A stretch of 64,000 nucleotides of DNA from Progne subis subis. Its lineage: Eukaryota; Chordata; Aves; Passeriformes; Hirundinidae. A program made the position numbers and the translations under genes. The notes under the pieces were generated by a model that worked only from the letters and a program-made list of their open reading frames with translations, ran no database searches and had not been told where the DNA came from. How positions within the stretch are numbered: position 1 is the first letter of the stretch; each line of letters begins with the position of its first letter. Where the stretch lies: positions 1-64,000 of the forward strand of contig JAKJHU010001074.1 in assembly GCA_022316685.1 (NCBI GenBank), in the 5' to 3' direction. Positions 46,001-51,773 of the stretch are shown here, piece by piece.

Positions 46001-48356
46001 GCCTGGCCTGGGACACTCCCAGGGATGCAGAGGCAGCCACAGCAACCAAAACAGCCAAGAAACAGGATGATGTTTAAAGGCACTTATAGCTCAAAATAAG
46101 CCTTTCTATAACACACCGACTCTTTCTGTATAAATATAGGTTTTAAAAAATTAATTTAAGCCTCAAAGGCTCCTTGAGCATTTTGCTTTGCTTTTTCCAA
46201 CTCGTCTGGTTTGTTTTTTGGTTTTTTTTTTTTTTTTTTTTTTTTTGTGTGGTGGGTTTTTTTTGTTGTTGTTGTTGGTTTTTTTCTAACTATGAGAAGA
46301 AAATAACATTCCAGCGAAGGGGAAAAACAAAAAAACCCCACCCAAAACAAGCCAAACAAAGCTCTTCCCCACTCTTTTTCCCCAGTGAATTGGGTTCATC
46401 GTGTCCTGGTGCAACCCTGATGAAAACCCTCCAAAAACTGGAATGAACTCCAGCGCTGCAAGACGAAGGCTGTCCATGCCCTACCAGACATTTCCTTCCA
46501 AAATCTGTCACAGCTTGCTTTTACTCTTTGCTCTGTAACCAGCCAATCTGCAGCAGCGCAAAATAAAATGGAAAAAAAAAAAAATAAAAAAAGAGCTCTT
46601 GGGAGGTAAAATAATAATAATAAAATCTGTGCAGGCAAGAAGAGTCCAGAACAGTAACTACAATAATCCTGGATAATGCAGGGCTCACGTGCAGGCTCCT
46701 CTCCCGTGCTCCCGGTGTTTTTACCACTGGATGCCACAGAAACGCGAACATTACAACATCCAAAAAAAAACCCCCAAAAAACCCTGAGCTCACACCGCTG
46801 CAGATCTCACACGGATCTGAGTGAGGAAGAAAGAAAACAACCCCACGTGCAGCCATGAGACCACCAGCATTTCCCGCACCTTTCCCAGCTCCGGGGCTGA
46901 GGAATTCCACACCGGAGCTCTGTGGAAGCTCCTCAGTTTACCATTAACCAGCATTTTCCCCGGATCGCCATCCCACGCCGGGGAACAGCCACGTCTTTAC
47001 CATTCCAGGCTCTTTTTTGTCTCCCACACGGGCCGGGCAGTCCGGAGAAGGAGCGGGCAGGGATTTCCATCCTCTCGCGGCGATGGGAAGTAAATCCCGC
47101 CGCTGCCCTTCCTCCCTACCCCCCTCCTCCTCCTCCTCCCCTGGGAAGACAGCTGGGACAACAATGCGGCTGGAATCGCCCTGGCTCCACGCTCCGCTTT
47201 GTGCCATGTCCTTTGAATAGATCTCATTGTTCACCCTCCGCTCCTTCCGTCCTCTCCATCCCCCACCTCCCTGTAAGCAATTTTTTTTTTTTCCCCCTCC
47301 CGGTTACTGCCTCCCCAAAAAAAACCCCCAAGAGCGGCGCTGGGGACACCTTTCCCCCCCTGAACGCCCCCCCAGCGCCGCTCCCCAAAGGCTGGGGTGG
47401 TGTTGGTGTTTTCCAGGCGCAAATTCCCCACATCTCCTGCTCCATCATCAACTTCGCTGCCAGCGCTCACACCCGCAGCAACACGTTGGCAGCTGCTCTG
47501 TTCCCCCCCCCGCCCCCCAAATCCCCCCGGGAGGTTGTAACAGACGGGGAGACCCCCAAAATGAGGAGGGGGGGGGAGAAGCTTCGTACCGGCACCCCCC
47601 AAACTCGGACCCCCCCCCTCTGCACCCGCAGATCCTCCCCAGCCCCATTCACAGCAGGGCCCCCCTCGAGTTTAAATCACACGGGGGAACCCCCTCCCCA
47701 AAAGGGGTGGAGGGGAAAGAAGTTTCACACCGACACCCCCCAAAATCCGGGAGTCCAGGTCTGAACCCCCCCCCCGCCACACACACACACAGACACCCCC
47801 GGCCTCACACACACTGAGCCCCCCAAAATTGGGGTGGGGAGAAGTTTCACAGCAGCCCCCCCAAAGGCGGGGGTCGCAGCCCTGAGGCTCCCCGCGCCCC
47901 CACTGTTCACCCCCGGCCTCCAGCCCCATTCACAGACCCCCCCACGGCAGTTTACATCCGTCGACGGAACATCCCCTCCCCGGAAAACGGAGCGAGGGGG
48001 TATGGAAGGGACAAATCTCACACCAACATCGCCCCAAAGGCGGGGGACACAGCCTTGAGCCCCCCGGGGCCTCCCGCAGCCAGCCACGATCTCGACCCCG
48101 CCACGGCAGCTCCATTCAAACAGACCCCGCCGTGCCCCCCCCCGGCTCTGCCCCAGGGCCGCGCCGTGCGGGGCGGGGGCCGGAGGGATCCCAGAGCCCT
48201 CAGGGGGGGTCCCACACACACTAAACCGCGGCCTGGGCCCCCCCCGCGCCTCCTCGGCCGGGCCGGCCGGGCCGGGCCGGGCCTCTCCCAGAGCGGGGCC
48301 GGCCGGGGCCTCACCTCAAAGCGGCTCTTAGTGACCCCGTTCATCTCCCTGCGCAT
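9549..48356 (-). CDS. FBXL20: FBXL20, F-box and leucine-rich repeat protein 20 (15 coding exons, complete)
   Basis: Substrate-recognition subunit of an SCF (SKP1-CUL1-F-box) E3 ubiquitin ligase; the family member is known as SCRAPPER for its synaptic role. Coding exons, 5' to 3' on the minus strand: 48315-48356, 34493-34554, 26872-26926, 25088-25162, 22951-23045, 21500-21568, 20412-20507, 19617-19743, 18575-18649, 17072-17202, 15279-15339, 14285-14329, 13296-13352, 12153-12365, 9549-9656. They sum to 1311 nt, 436 codons plus stop, the same length as recalled human FBXL20. The F-box is at about 27-73 ([16 protein letters not shown]). Around 12-13 leucine-rich repeats of the cysteine-containing type follow ([26 protein letters not shown]). 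The C-terminus CIIL is a CaaX box expected to be geranylgeranylated, implying membrane attachment. All splice sites are GT-AG with no frame disruption. Convergent with the CP2-like gene; same strand as MED1. Confidence 0.98.
9783..10174 (-). mobile_element. Solo LTR, ~390-bp ERV family, copy 1
   Basis: Starts TGTCGCCGAG and ends GGGTAACA, flanked by the exact 6-bp target duplication CCCGAG at 9777-9782 and 10175-10180. Six-base duplications are typical of class II (ERVK-like) elements. In the minus orientation it has TATAAAAAAG and AATAAA close together, so its sense is taken as minus, parallel to FBXL20. Located in FBXL20 intron 14. Confidence 0.9.
10181..10545 (+). mobile_element. CR1 LINE 3'-end fragments
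   Basis: Two CR1-like pieces, about 10181-10283 and 10375-10545. They carry the avian CR1 signatures GCTGTGGCTGCCCCTGGATC, AAGTGTCCAAGGCCAGG and GGATGGGCTTTCCCAGCCC. They sit between inverted solo LTRs. Confidence 0.7.
10584..10974 (+). mobile_element. Solo LTR, same ERV family, copy 2 (inverted relative to copy 1)
   Basis: Begins TGTTACCCTGG and ends CTCGGTGACA, flanked by CCCATG (10578-10583) and CCCACG (10975-10980), a 6-bp target duplication differing by one transition. TATAAAAAG and AATAAA lie on the + strand near 10848-10866. It is the reverse complement of copy 1, about 410 bp away. Confidence 0.9.
10975..11487. repeat. 23-bp minisatellite (CCTGATCCCCATGGATAAAC type)
   Basis: About 22 units of a 23-bp repeat, starting directly at the LTR copy 2 target duplication. 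Later units switch ATAAACCCAC to ATTCACCCTC, a bridge to the next array. Confidence 0.93.
11484..12138. repeat. FBXL20: 20-bp minisatellite abutting FBXL20 exon 14
   Basis: About 33 near-perfect 20-bp units (CACCCTCCTCCCCGTGGATT on +), period exactly 20. It ends about 14 bases from the exon 14 splice donor. On the transcribed strand each unit reads GGAGGGTGAATCC, which resembles a 5' splice site. Confidence 0.95.
12153..12365 (-). CDS. FBXL20: FBXL20 exon 14
   Basis: Residues 331-401, beginning [19 protein letters not shown] and ending [12 protein letters not shown]. Acceptor GCGCAG, donor AGG|GTGAGC. Covers several C-terminal leucine-rich repeats. Confidence 0.98.
12500..12715 (+). mobile_element. 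CR1 LINE 3' end
   Basis: Contains GGCACAGGGTGCCCAGAGCA, CCCTGGATCCCCTGGAAGTG and GCTGGATGGGGTTTGGAGCA, the avian CR1 3' body, in FBXL20 intron 13. Confidence 0.8.
13296..13352 (-). CDS. FBXL20: FBXL20 exon 13
   Basis: Residues 312-330, [19 protein letters not shown]. Acceptor TTTGCAG, donor CTG|GTGAGT. Phase 0 at both ends. Confidence 0.97.
14285..14329 (-). CDS. FBXL20: FBXL20 exon 12
   Basis: Residues 297-311, [15 protein letters not shown]. Acceptor TTCCTAG, donor CAG|GTAGGA. Noticeably AT-richer codons than neighbouring exons, matching the AT-rich island next to it. Confidence 0.96.
14390..14880. other. AT-rich low-complexity island in FBXL20 intron 11
   Basis: About 490 bp made almost only of A and T with scattered C and G, in short irregular ATAAATA / TATAAA units. 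No array period or coding content is clear. It contrasts sharply with the GC-rich surroundings. Confidence 0.85.
15279..15339 (-). CDS. FBXL20: FBXL20 exon 11
   Basis: Residues 277-296, [20 protein letters not shown]. Acceptor CTGCAG, donor AGG|GTAAGA. Confidence 0.97.
15636..16012. repeat. Two adjacent tandem arrays in FBXL20 intron 10
   Basis: About 15636-15795 holds ~20-22-bp units around GGATATTTCCATGGATTGGG. About 15797-16012 holds seven or so 30-bp units of AAAACTCAGAGGGAAAGGTT plus CTGGAAAGAA. Confidence 0.9.
17072..17202 (-). CDS. FBXL20: FBXL20 exon 10
   Basis: Residues 233-275 plus two bases: [43 protein letters not shown]. Acceptor TTGGCAG, donor CCG|GTGAGT. Confidence 0.98.
17503..18318. 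repeat. CATC/CATCCATCC minisatellite in FBXL20 intron 9
   Basis: About 815 bp of ATCC-based repeats with a shifting higher-order period (ATCCATCCATC, ATCCATCCACC and ATTGTCCGTCC variants). Long His/Pro/Ser/Ile open frames arise in all frames because the array has no stops. A short CA-rich run follows at 18341-18376. Confidence 0.96.
18575..18649 (-). CDS. FBXL20: FBXL20 exon 9
   Basis: Residues 208-232, [20 protein letters not shown] and LQTCL. Acceptor CTTCCAG, donor CTG|GTGAGT. Confidence 0.98.
18784..19612. repeat. FBXL20: ~52-bp minisatellite filling FBXL20 intron 8
   Basis: About 16 units of ~50-53 bp with core CAGAGCTCCAAACCCCTGAT, TTCCCATGCCCACGCTCCC and ATTCCCCCTTTCC. The array occupies most of the 967-bp intron and runs to within a few bases of the exon 8 donor at 19616. 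Confidence 0.94.
19617..19743 (-). CDS. FBXL20: FBXL20 exon 8
   Basis: Residues 166-207, [42 protein letters not shown]. Acceptor CCCCAG, donor CAG|GTACGG. Confidence 0.98.
19915..20335. mobile_element. Possible LTR-like interspersed repeat
   Basis: Contains TCACGAGCCGCGAGCTCTAA, GACACGAGG and GTCTCTACCGGGTCTTTTCA, the style of avian ERV LTRs. No target duplication or second copy was found in this window, so the call is weak. Confidence 0.25.
20412..20507 (-). CDS. FBXL20: FBXL20 exon 7
   Basis: Residues 134-164 with split codons at both ends: [31 protein letters not shown]. Acceptor CTTGCAG, donor GAG|GTAGGA. Confidence 0.98.
20565..20774 (+). mobile_element. CR1 LINE 3' end
   Basis: CR1 signatures GGCACAGGGTGCCCAGAGAA, GCTGTGGCTGCCCCTGGGTC and CCAACCCAAACCATTCCAGG. 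Directly followed by the LTR-like element. Confidence 0.85.
20775..21480 (+). mobile_element. LTR-like endogenous retroviral fragment with primer-binding-site motif
   Basis: Begins TGTCCTAGGGTAAC and contains GTGCCTTTAAG, TTTATACTTGTATGCAC and GGGAGGGGCCACTTGGGTTT, resembling common songbird ERVL-type LTRs. It is followed by TGGCGCCC at 21473-21480, the start of a retroviral primer-binding site. No coding region follows; FBXL20 exon 6 begins 20 bases later. The family assignment is from memory. Confidence 0.55.
21500..21568 (-). CDS. FBXL20: FBXL20 exon 6
   Basis: Residues 111-132 with split codons: [22 protein letters not shown]. Acceptor ACCCAAG, donor CAC|GTGAGT. Confidence 0.97.
21640..22095. 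repeat. Purine-rich (AAGAAA/AATCAAGAA) low-complexity tract
   Basis: About 450 bp that is nearly all A and G on the + strand, in degenerate AATCAAGAAGAAA units, in FBXL20 intron 5. Confidence 0.85.
22459..22855 (-). mobile_element. Solo LTR, same ERV family, copy 3
   Basis: Starts TGTCACCGAGACACACAAAG and ends CCAGGGTAACA. Orientation as copy 1. The flanks share only TGCTC imperfectly (TGCTCGA before, TGCTCT after), so the target duplication is eroded. Located in FBXL20 intron 5. Confidence 0.85.
22951..23045 (-). CDS. FBXL20: FBXL20 exon 5
   Basis: Residues 79-109 plus two bases: [31 protein letters not shown]. Acceptor CCCCCAG, donor AAG|GTAGAG. First leucine-rich repeats. Confidence 0.98.
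23046..25087. other. FBXL20 intron 4, no feature recognised
   Basis: About 2 kb of mixed-composition intron. I see no exon and no clear repeat family; a run of about 30 A's occurs at 25032-25063. Confidence 0.5.
25088..25162 (-). CDS. FBXL20: FBXL20 exon 4
   Basis: Residues 54-78, [25 protein letters not shown]. Acceptor GATAAAG after a T/C tract, donor GAG|GTATAA. End of the F-box. Confidence 0.97.
25163..26871. other. FBXL20 intron 3, no gene
   Basis: No exon recognised on either strand. It contains a T run followed by (TG)n at about 26142-26182. Confidence 0.5.
26872..26926 (-). CDS. FBXL20: FBXL20 exon 3
   Basis: Residues 36-53, [18 protein letters not shown], the heart of the F-box that contacts SKP1. 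Acceptor GTTCCAG, donor AGG|GTAAGA. Confidence 0.98.
27285..28318. repeat. 13-bp minisatellite with higher-order units, FBXL20 intron 2
   Basis: Core unit CCATCCCTCAGTG (13 bp), interrupted at intervals by a conserved spacer CATTCCCAGCTCC, AGAAGTGGGCAGAG. This makes larger repeat blocks of roughly 110-190 bp. Confidence 0.93.
28560..28765 (+). mobile_element. CR1 LINE 3' end
   Basis: Contains GCTGCCCCTGGATCCCTGGA and AACCATTCCAGGATTCTG at its 3' end. Lies between two minisatellites. Confidence 0.8.
28779..29258. repeat. 40-bp minisatellite
   Basis: Twelve 40-bp units TGGGACAACGGAGGAGGGAC, AATGACACCAAGGTCAGTGA with few substitutions, period exactly 40. It begins directly after the CR1 3' end. 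Confidence 0.96.
29259..31861. other. FBXL20 intron 2, middle part
   Basis: About 2.6 kb with no exon or clear repeat recognised on either strand. Confidence 0.45.
31862..33022. repeat. Inverted duplication with CR1-bearing arms
   Basis: Arm 1 (about 31862-32105, +) starts TTTGGCTCATTGCTGTGTG. Arm 2 (about 32793-33022) is its reverse complement, with two small indels (about 7 and 14 bp). Each arm ends in a CR1 3' terminus (ACCTTAAACCCCATCCAG-like). The spacer is about 690 bp. Confidence 0.8.
33023..34492. other. FBXL20 intron 2, 5' part
   Basis: No exon recognised. Ordinary mixed-composition intron. Confidence 0.45.
34493..34554 (-). CDS. FBXL20: FBXL20 exon 2
   Basis: Residues 15-34 plus two bases, [20 protein letters not shown]. 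Acceptor TTTGCAG, donor TCG|GTGAGT. Start of the F-box. Confidence 0.98.
35435..36692. repeat. 37/43-bp minisatellite in FBXL20 intron 1
   Basis: About 32 units of CCTGTACCTGAGCATGGATC, CATCACATCCCAAACAT. A 6-bp longer form adds AATCCC after GGATC. On the transcribed strand every unit contains TCAGGTACAGG, which resembles a splice donor. Confidence 0.95.
36693..38177. other. FBXL20 intron 1 segment without recognised features
   Basis: About 1.5 kb. No exon, RNA gene or array recognised. Confidence 0.45.
38178..38600. mobile_element. Two CR1 3' ends head-to-head
   Basis: 38178-38398 is CR1 in + orientation (CTCCCTGTGAGGGTGGGG to CATTCCATGATTTTATGATT). 38400-38600 is a CR1 piece in minus orientation (CATCCTCACGGGGAGGAA, CAGTTTGAAGCCGTTCCCCT). 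Confidence 0.75.
39175..42344. other. FBXL20 intron 1, middle part
   Basis: A short CR1 remnant (+) at about 39200-39255. The remainder has no recognised gene. It includes an A-rich run at 41559-41584 and an ATT-repeat patch at about 41730-41780. Confidence 0.45.
42345..42630. mobile_element. CR1 fragments in opposite orientations
   Basis: About 42345-42545 is minus-orientation CR1 (GAATGGTTTGGGAGAGCCTT, CCAGGGATCCAGGGGCAGCC). About 42555-42630 is plus-orientation CR1 3' end (GAACTGGATGAGCTTTAAGG). Confidence 0.7.
42631..45190. other. FBXL20 intron 1 segment, nothing recognised
   Basis: About 2.5 kb. No exon or repeat family identified by eye. Confidence 0.4.
45195..46045 (-). mobile_element. 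CR1 LINE 3' end with internal 42-bp expansion
   Basis: The left end (GTGGAATGGTTTGGGATGGA, AGGGACCTTAAAACTCATCC) and right end (CAGGGATGCAGAGGCAGCCA) are a normal minus-orientation CR1 3' end. Between them a CR1-internal segment has expanded in tandem. Confidence 0.85.
45265..46024. repeat. 42-bp minisatellite derived from CR1
   Basis: About 18 units of CCAGCCTGGCCTGGGACACT, CCCAGGGTGCTCCAAACCCC, AT; two early units are 36 bp, lacking GTGCTC. The unit equals the CR1 segment normally present once. Confidence 0.95.
46046..47560. other. FBXL20 intron 1, 5' part
   Basis: Contains a T run at 46217-46246 and short A runs. GC content and CpG rise towards the promoter. No exon recognised. Confidence 0.45.
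47560..48060. repeat. Diverged ~120-170-bp repeats at the edge of the FBXL20 CpG island
   Basis: Related blocks anchored by GAAGTTTCACACCGACACCC-like sequence at about 47578, 47720, 47841 and 48010. Each is followed by CCCCAAA(A/G) and C-rich spacer. Confidence 0.5.
48315..48356 (-). CDS. FBXL20: FBXL20 exon 1 (start codon)
   Basis: ATG at 48354-48356 on the minus strand, residues 1-14, [14 protein letters not shown]; donor GAG|GTGAGG. It lies in a strong CpG island. A second in-frame ATG follows at residue 5. Confidence 0.96.
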
Positions 48357-48520
48357 GGCGGGGGCGGCGGGGGGGCCGCGGGGCCCGGGGGGTGCGGGGC
48401 TGCCGGAGCGCGGCCTCCGCCCGGCGCCGCCGCCGCCGCCGCGTCCGCTCCGGCCTCAACTTCGACCCAAAACAAAAACACTCCGCACCTGCCAGCAACG
48501 AGCGCGCTCATTGGACGGCG
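48357..48520 (-). promoter_or_regulatory. FBXL20: FBXL20 promoter/5' UTR, CpG island with CCAAT box
   Basis: Very CpG-rich, TATA-less sequence. A CCAAT box (ATTGG on +) is at 48510-48514, about 155 bases before the ATG. Transcription probably starts between these points. Confidence 0.55.
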
Positions 48521-48536
48521 AGGCCGCCGCGCGCCG

Positions 48537-48680
48537 CGGGGAGGGGAGGGGGGAGCGGGGAGGGAGGACGGGAATGGGGAGAGGGAGAGGGGGGAGGACG
48601 GGAATGGGGAGAGGAGGGAACGGGACCAGGGACGGGAGAGGGAGGGGAGGGAGAGGGGCGCACGGCGGGATGGGGAGTGA
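48537..48680 (+). repeat. G-rich tandem tract upstream of FBXL20
   Basis: Repeating GGGGAGGG, GGACGGGAATGGGGAGAGG blocks; many runs of three or more G's on the + strand. Strong G-quadruplex potential 180-320 bases upstream of the FBXL20 ATG. Confidence 0.75.
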
Positions 48681-49127
48681 GAGGTCTGGGGGAGCAAGGG
48701 GAGAGGGGAAGCGGGAGCGCCCCCGGATACGGAGAGGGGAGAGGGTCCAGGAGCGGGACTGCCCGGGGGGAACCGCGAGCACCGCGGCTGCCTTGAGGAT
48801 GCGGTTGTCCCATCGGGAGGGAAAAGGACCGGAGCACGGAGGGAGGGAGGGACACACACGACCGAGGCTCCCCCCTCCCCACCTACCCCGCAGGCCGCCG
48901 CCCCCATCGCGCCGCCGCGGGGATCCTCCCGCCCCCTCCCGCGGTGCGCAGCGAGGGGCGCTGCCCCCCCCCTTTCCCGGGGGTGCGGGACCCCCAGGAT
49001 CCTCCCCCCGCTGTCCGGGGGGCTGCGGGGATCGGGGGGTCCCGGGAGGAGGGGGGGGGGGGGGGGGGTGTGAGGCGGGGCGGTGTCCCCCGCTTCTCCG
49101 CTCTCTTCCGGGAGCAGCGAGTTCCAG

Positions 49128-49158
49128 CCAATCAGCGCCCCGCGCAGCGGTGACGTCA
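49128..49158. promoter_or_regulatory. CCAAT box plus palindromic CRE
   Basis: CCAATCAG at 49128 and TGACGTCA at 49151-49158, with a second half-like TGATGTCA at 49162-49169. They lie between the MED1 3' end and the FBXL20 CpG island. They could be an upstream FBXL20 element or an unannotated promoter. Confidence 0.45.
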
Positions 49159-49257
49159 CGGTGATGTCATTCCCGCGGGAAAATCGAGCGTGGCGGGGAC
49201 GCCCCCGGGCGAGGCTCCCCCCGAGCACGGAGCCGACACCGCTTTGTACCAAAGGCG

Positions 49258-49263
49258 TTTATT
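49258..49263 (-). terminator. MED1: Candidate MED1 poly(A) signal (distal)
   Basis: AATAAA on the minus strand, about 2.5 kb past the MED1 stop. An alternative AATAAA lies at 49542-49547. Confidence 0.5.
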
Positions 49264-51773
49264 CGCGTGTAAATAAACGTGTTCTCTGCAAATATCTCCG
49301 AAAAAAAGCTCGAGATTCCGCTTTCCGCCCGCAAAAAAAAAACCAAAAAAAACCCAACCAAAACCAAAAAACAAAACCAAAAGAACCCGCCGCGGGAGCC
49401 GGGATATTTACAATTCCAGCGATTTTCCAGCCAGGGATTTTATGTACATCGTGATAATCGAGGAAAGAACCGGTTTCTTTTAATCTCCGTGCTCGCTTCG
49501 CCGCCTGAGATTAAAAGGTTTGGCTTCTAGTTAGTTTTCACTTTATTTTATCTTTCTGAATACTGAAAGATGTAAAATAATTGAGAATAAGCAAAAATAT
49601 TCCAAAAATAAACCATTTCTCAAGAGCCCGCGAGCGCTGACACCCCAAAGCCTCTGCGTGGTCGTGCACCTCAGCTCTCCCAGGACTGACGTTGGAAGGG
49701 GACAGGGCACCAAAAATGGGGTGAAAAGCTTTAAATCTGGGACTTGTGCCTCCTGCAGCGGCCGGAGGAGACGTTGTTCCCTCTTTTCCCGCCTTCCACA
49801 GGGGGAATTTTGGATACTGAGCTTTGGTCTGGGTGAGGGGAGAGGAAACGAGTGCAGCTCGCTCCTTTCAAGCAGGTTTTCGCGTCAAATTCGCTGCTGA
49901 ACGGGACTCCCGAATTTCAGCGTGCTGCACAGCAGGAAAACACAGGCTCTGGCTGAGGACCAGTCCAGGGAGCCATCCTGGGAGATTCCCAGCCCGGATT
50001 CCACTTGAAAGTGCTTCTTTTGGAAGGCTGGTGGTGCCCTCGCACAACTCGGAACGGATCGAAGGGCTTCTGTCGCAAAAGCGGGTGAAACGAAGAGGGG
50101 AGAGGGGGGCAGGCAGCTCTCCAGAGGCTGAGCTGGCACCGTTCCCGACGGAATTCCTCTGGGGTTTGCGTTCCTGACATCCTCCTGGCAGCGCCCCGCC
50201 GCCGCGTCAGCCTTTGCTCCAGGTTTGGATTTTAGTTCCCGTTTTCCTATCGGTCCCGGCTCTGGTGAGGGGGAGGCTGCAGGACACCAGGAGCAAGGGA
50301 TAAATACTGGAAAACACGAGAAGGGAAAGTTCTCCAGAGCCAGGGGAAGCTGGGGAGAAATTCCGGCTCCCACGCTCTGCAGGAGGCCTGGAATTAAAGT
50401 GGAGGCAGGAGGAAGGGGTGAAAAATCCCTACAATTAATGGGATAGTTGCCAACCTACTAAAAAGACTTTCCAAAAAGCTGGAAATCAAACAGCTTTCCT
50501 GGGGTATCCCTGGGGTCAGCCCAGGATGGGAAATTTCAGTGATTTTAGACAGAAACTCAAATCCTTGACATCTTTTCACGCTGCATCCCCAAAGGTGAAG
50601 CACAGCCTCATTCCCACCGGGAAATCCTGGCTTCCAGCACCGACAGCAAAATCCAGTGGGAGCGGGATCCTGCTCAGTACATAATTCCAAAGGAGATGTG
50701 TTTGCAGAACTCCTGATTTCCCACATTCCTCTTCAGTGAATCAGTTGAAACAGCTTTTAAAAATAAAACGCTCTCCTGAGTCTCTTTTCCTTTCAGGGAC
50801 CACAAGATCAGCCCGGAGAGGATGCCTGAGTCATGCTCCTAATTCCAGCCAAAAGAGGAAAATCCATCTTTGAAGGAAATCAACACTTCTGCCACAACTC
50901 TGATCCCAGCTGAGCCACTCCGGGACTGTTTTTCCCTTAGCCAGACAATCCTTCCCAGGGCAGTGCCCCTGTGTGTGACCGCAATTCCCAGCTCAGCAGC
51001 AGCAGGAGATTCCAGGGAAGCTCGTTGGTGCAGACAGGAATCCCTTTTCCATTGAGATCTGCTGGAATTTCACCGTGCTGGAATGTCACCAAAGCTGCAG
51101 AGCTGCCCAAACCCACGGGCTCTGCCTGAATTCTCGCTGGGGGGAAACAGGGAGCCCAAGGTGTTCCCACAGGGAGGTGAATAAACACCTAAAACAAGTG
51201 GGAAGGCAAAGCCAAGGCAGCAGCAATCCCTCAGGGCTGTGACCTGGGATAAAATCCTGATTTCCACGAAGAAAACACGGTGCTGAGCTGGGCATTGAGC
51301 GAAGGAATGCCGTGGGAATCCAAATAAATTAAAAACCTTGTGGTTTTCCTTCTCCCAAAAGAATTTAAAACCCATCCCTAAAACGTTTCCTAAAAGAATT
51401 ACTTTTAAAACTTCCTACATCCGAAAGGAGCTTATCCTGAATGGGAAGAGGGCGGAGGGACCCAGACCAGCCTGTGTCTGTTTGCTCCATTGGGGAGCTG
51501 CTCCCACATTCCCACACTCGGCTCCATCCCCGTTAACTCCCACAGGGATGGTAATACTCATAAATCCAGGAAGAATGGAAGTGCCCACAGGATGAAGGCC
51601 ACAGGCACTCACATCCCTTCCACACAGACCTTGGTGGTCTGCGAAAAATCTTGGCAATACCTCGGAAATACTTATTTTTTTCCCCTCTTCTCCACACGCA
51701 CCCGCGCGGCGGGTTTGGGATGAATCCGTCCTTCCTTCCCTCCAGGGCCTGCAGGCAGCTCATCTGGGGGGAA
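49264..51773 (-). other. MED1: Probable MED1 3' UTR
   Basis: Sequence downstream of the MED1 stop with no other recognisable gene. Its extent is inferred from the poly(A) candidates. Confidence 0.5.

Noticed and set aside
45179..46099. Long Pro/Gly open frames on both strands (about 270-305 codons)
   Set aside because: Translations of the 42-bp CR1-derived array; not genes.
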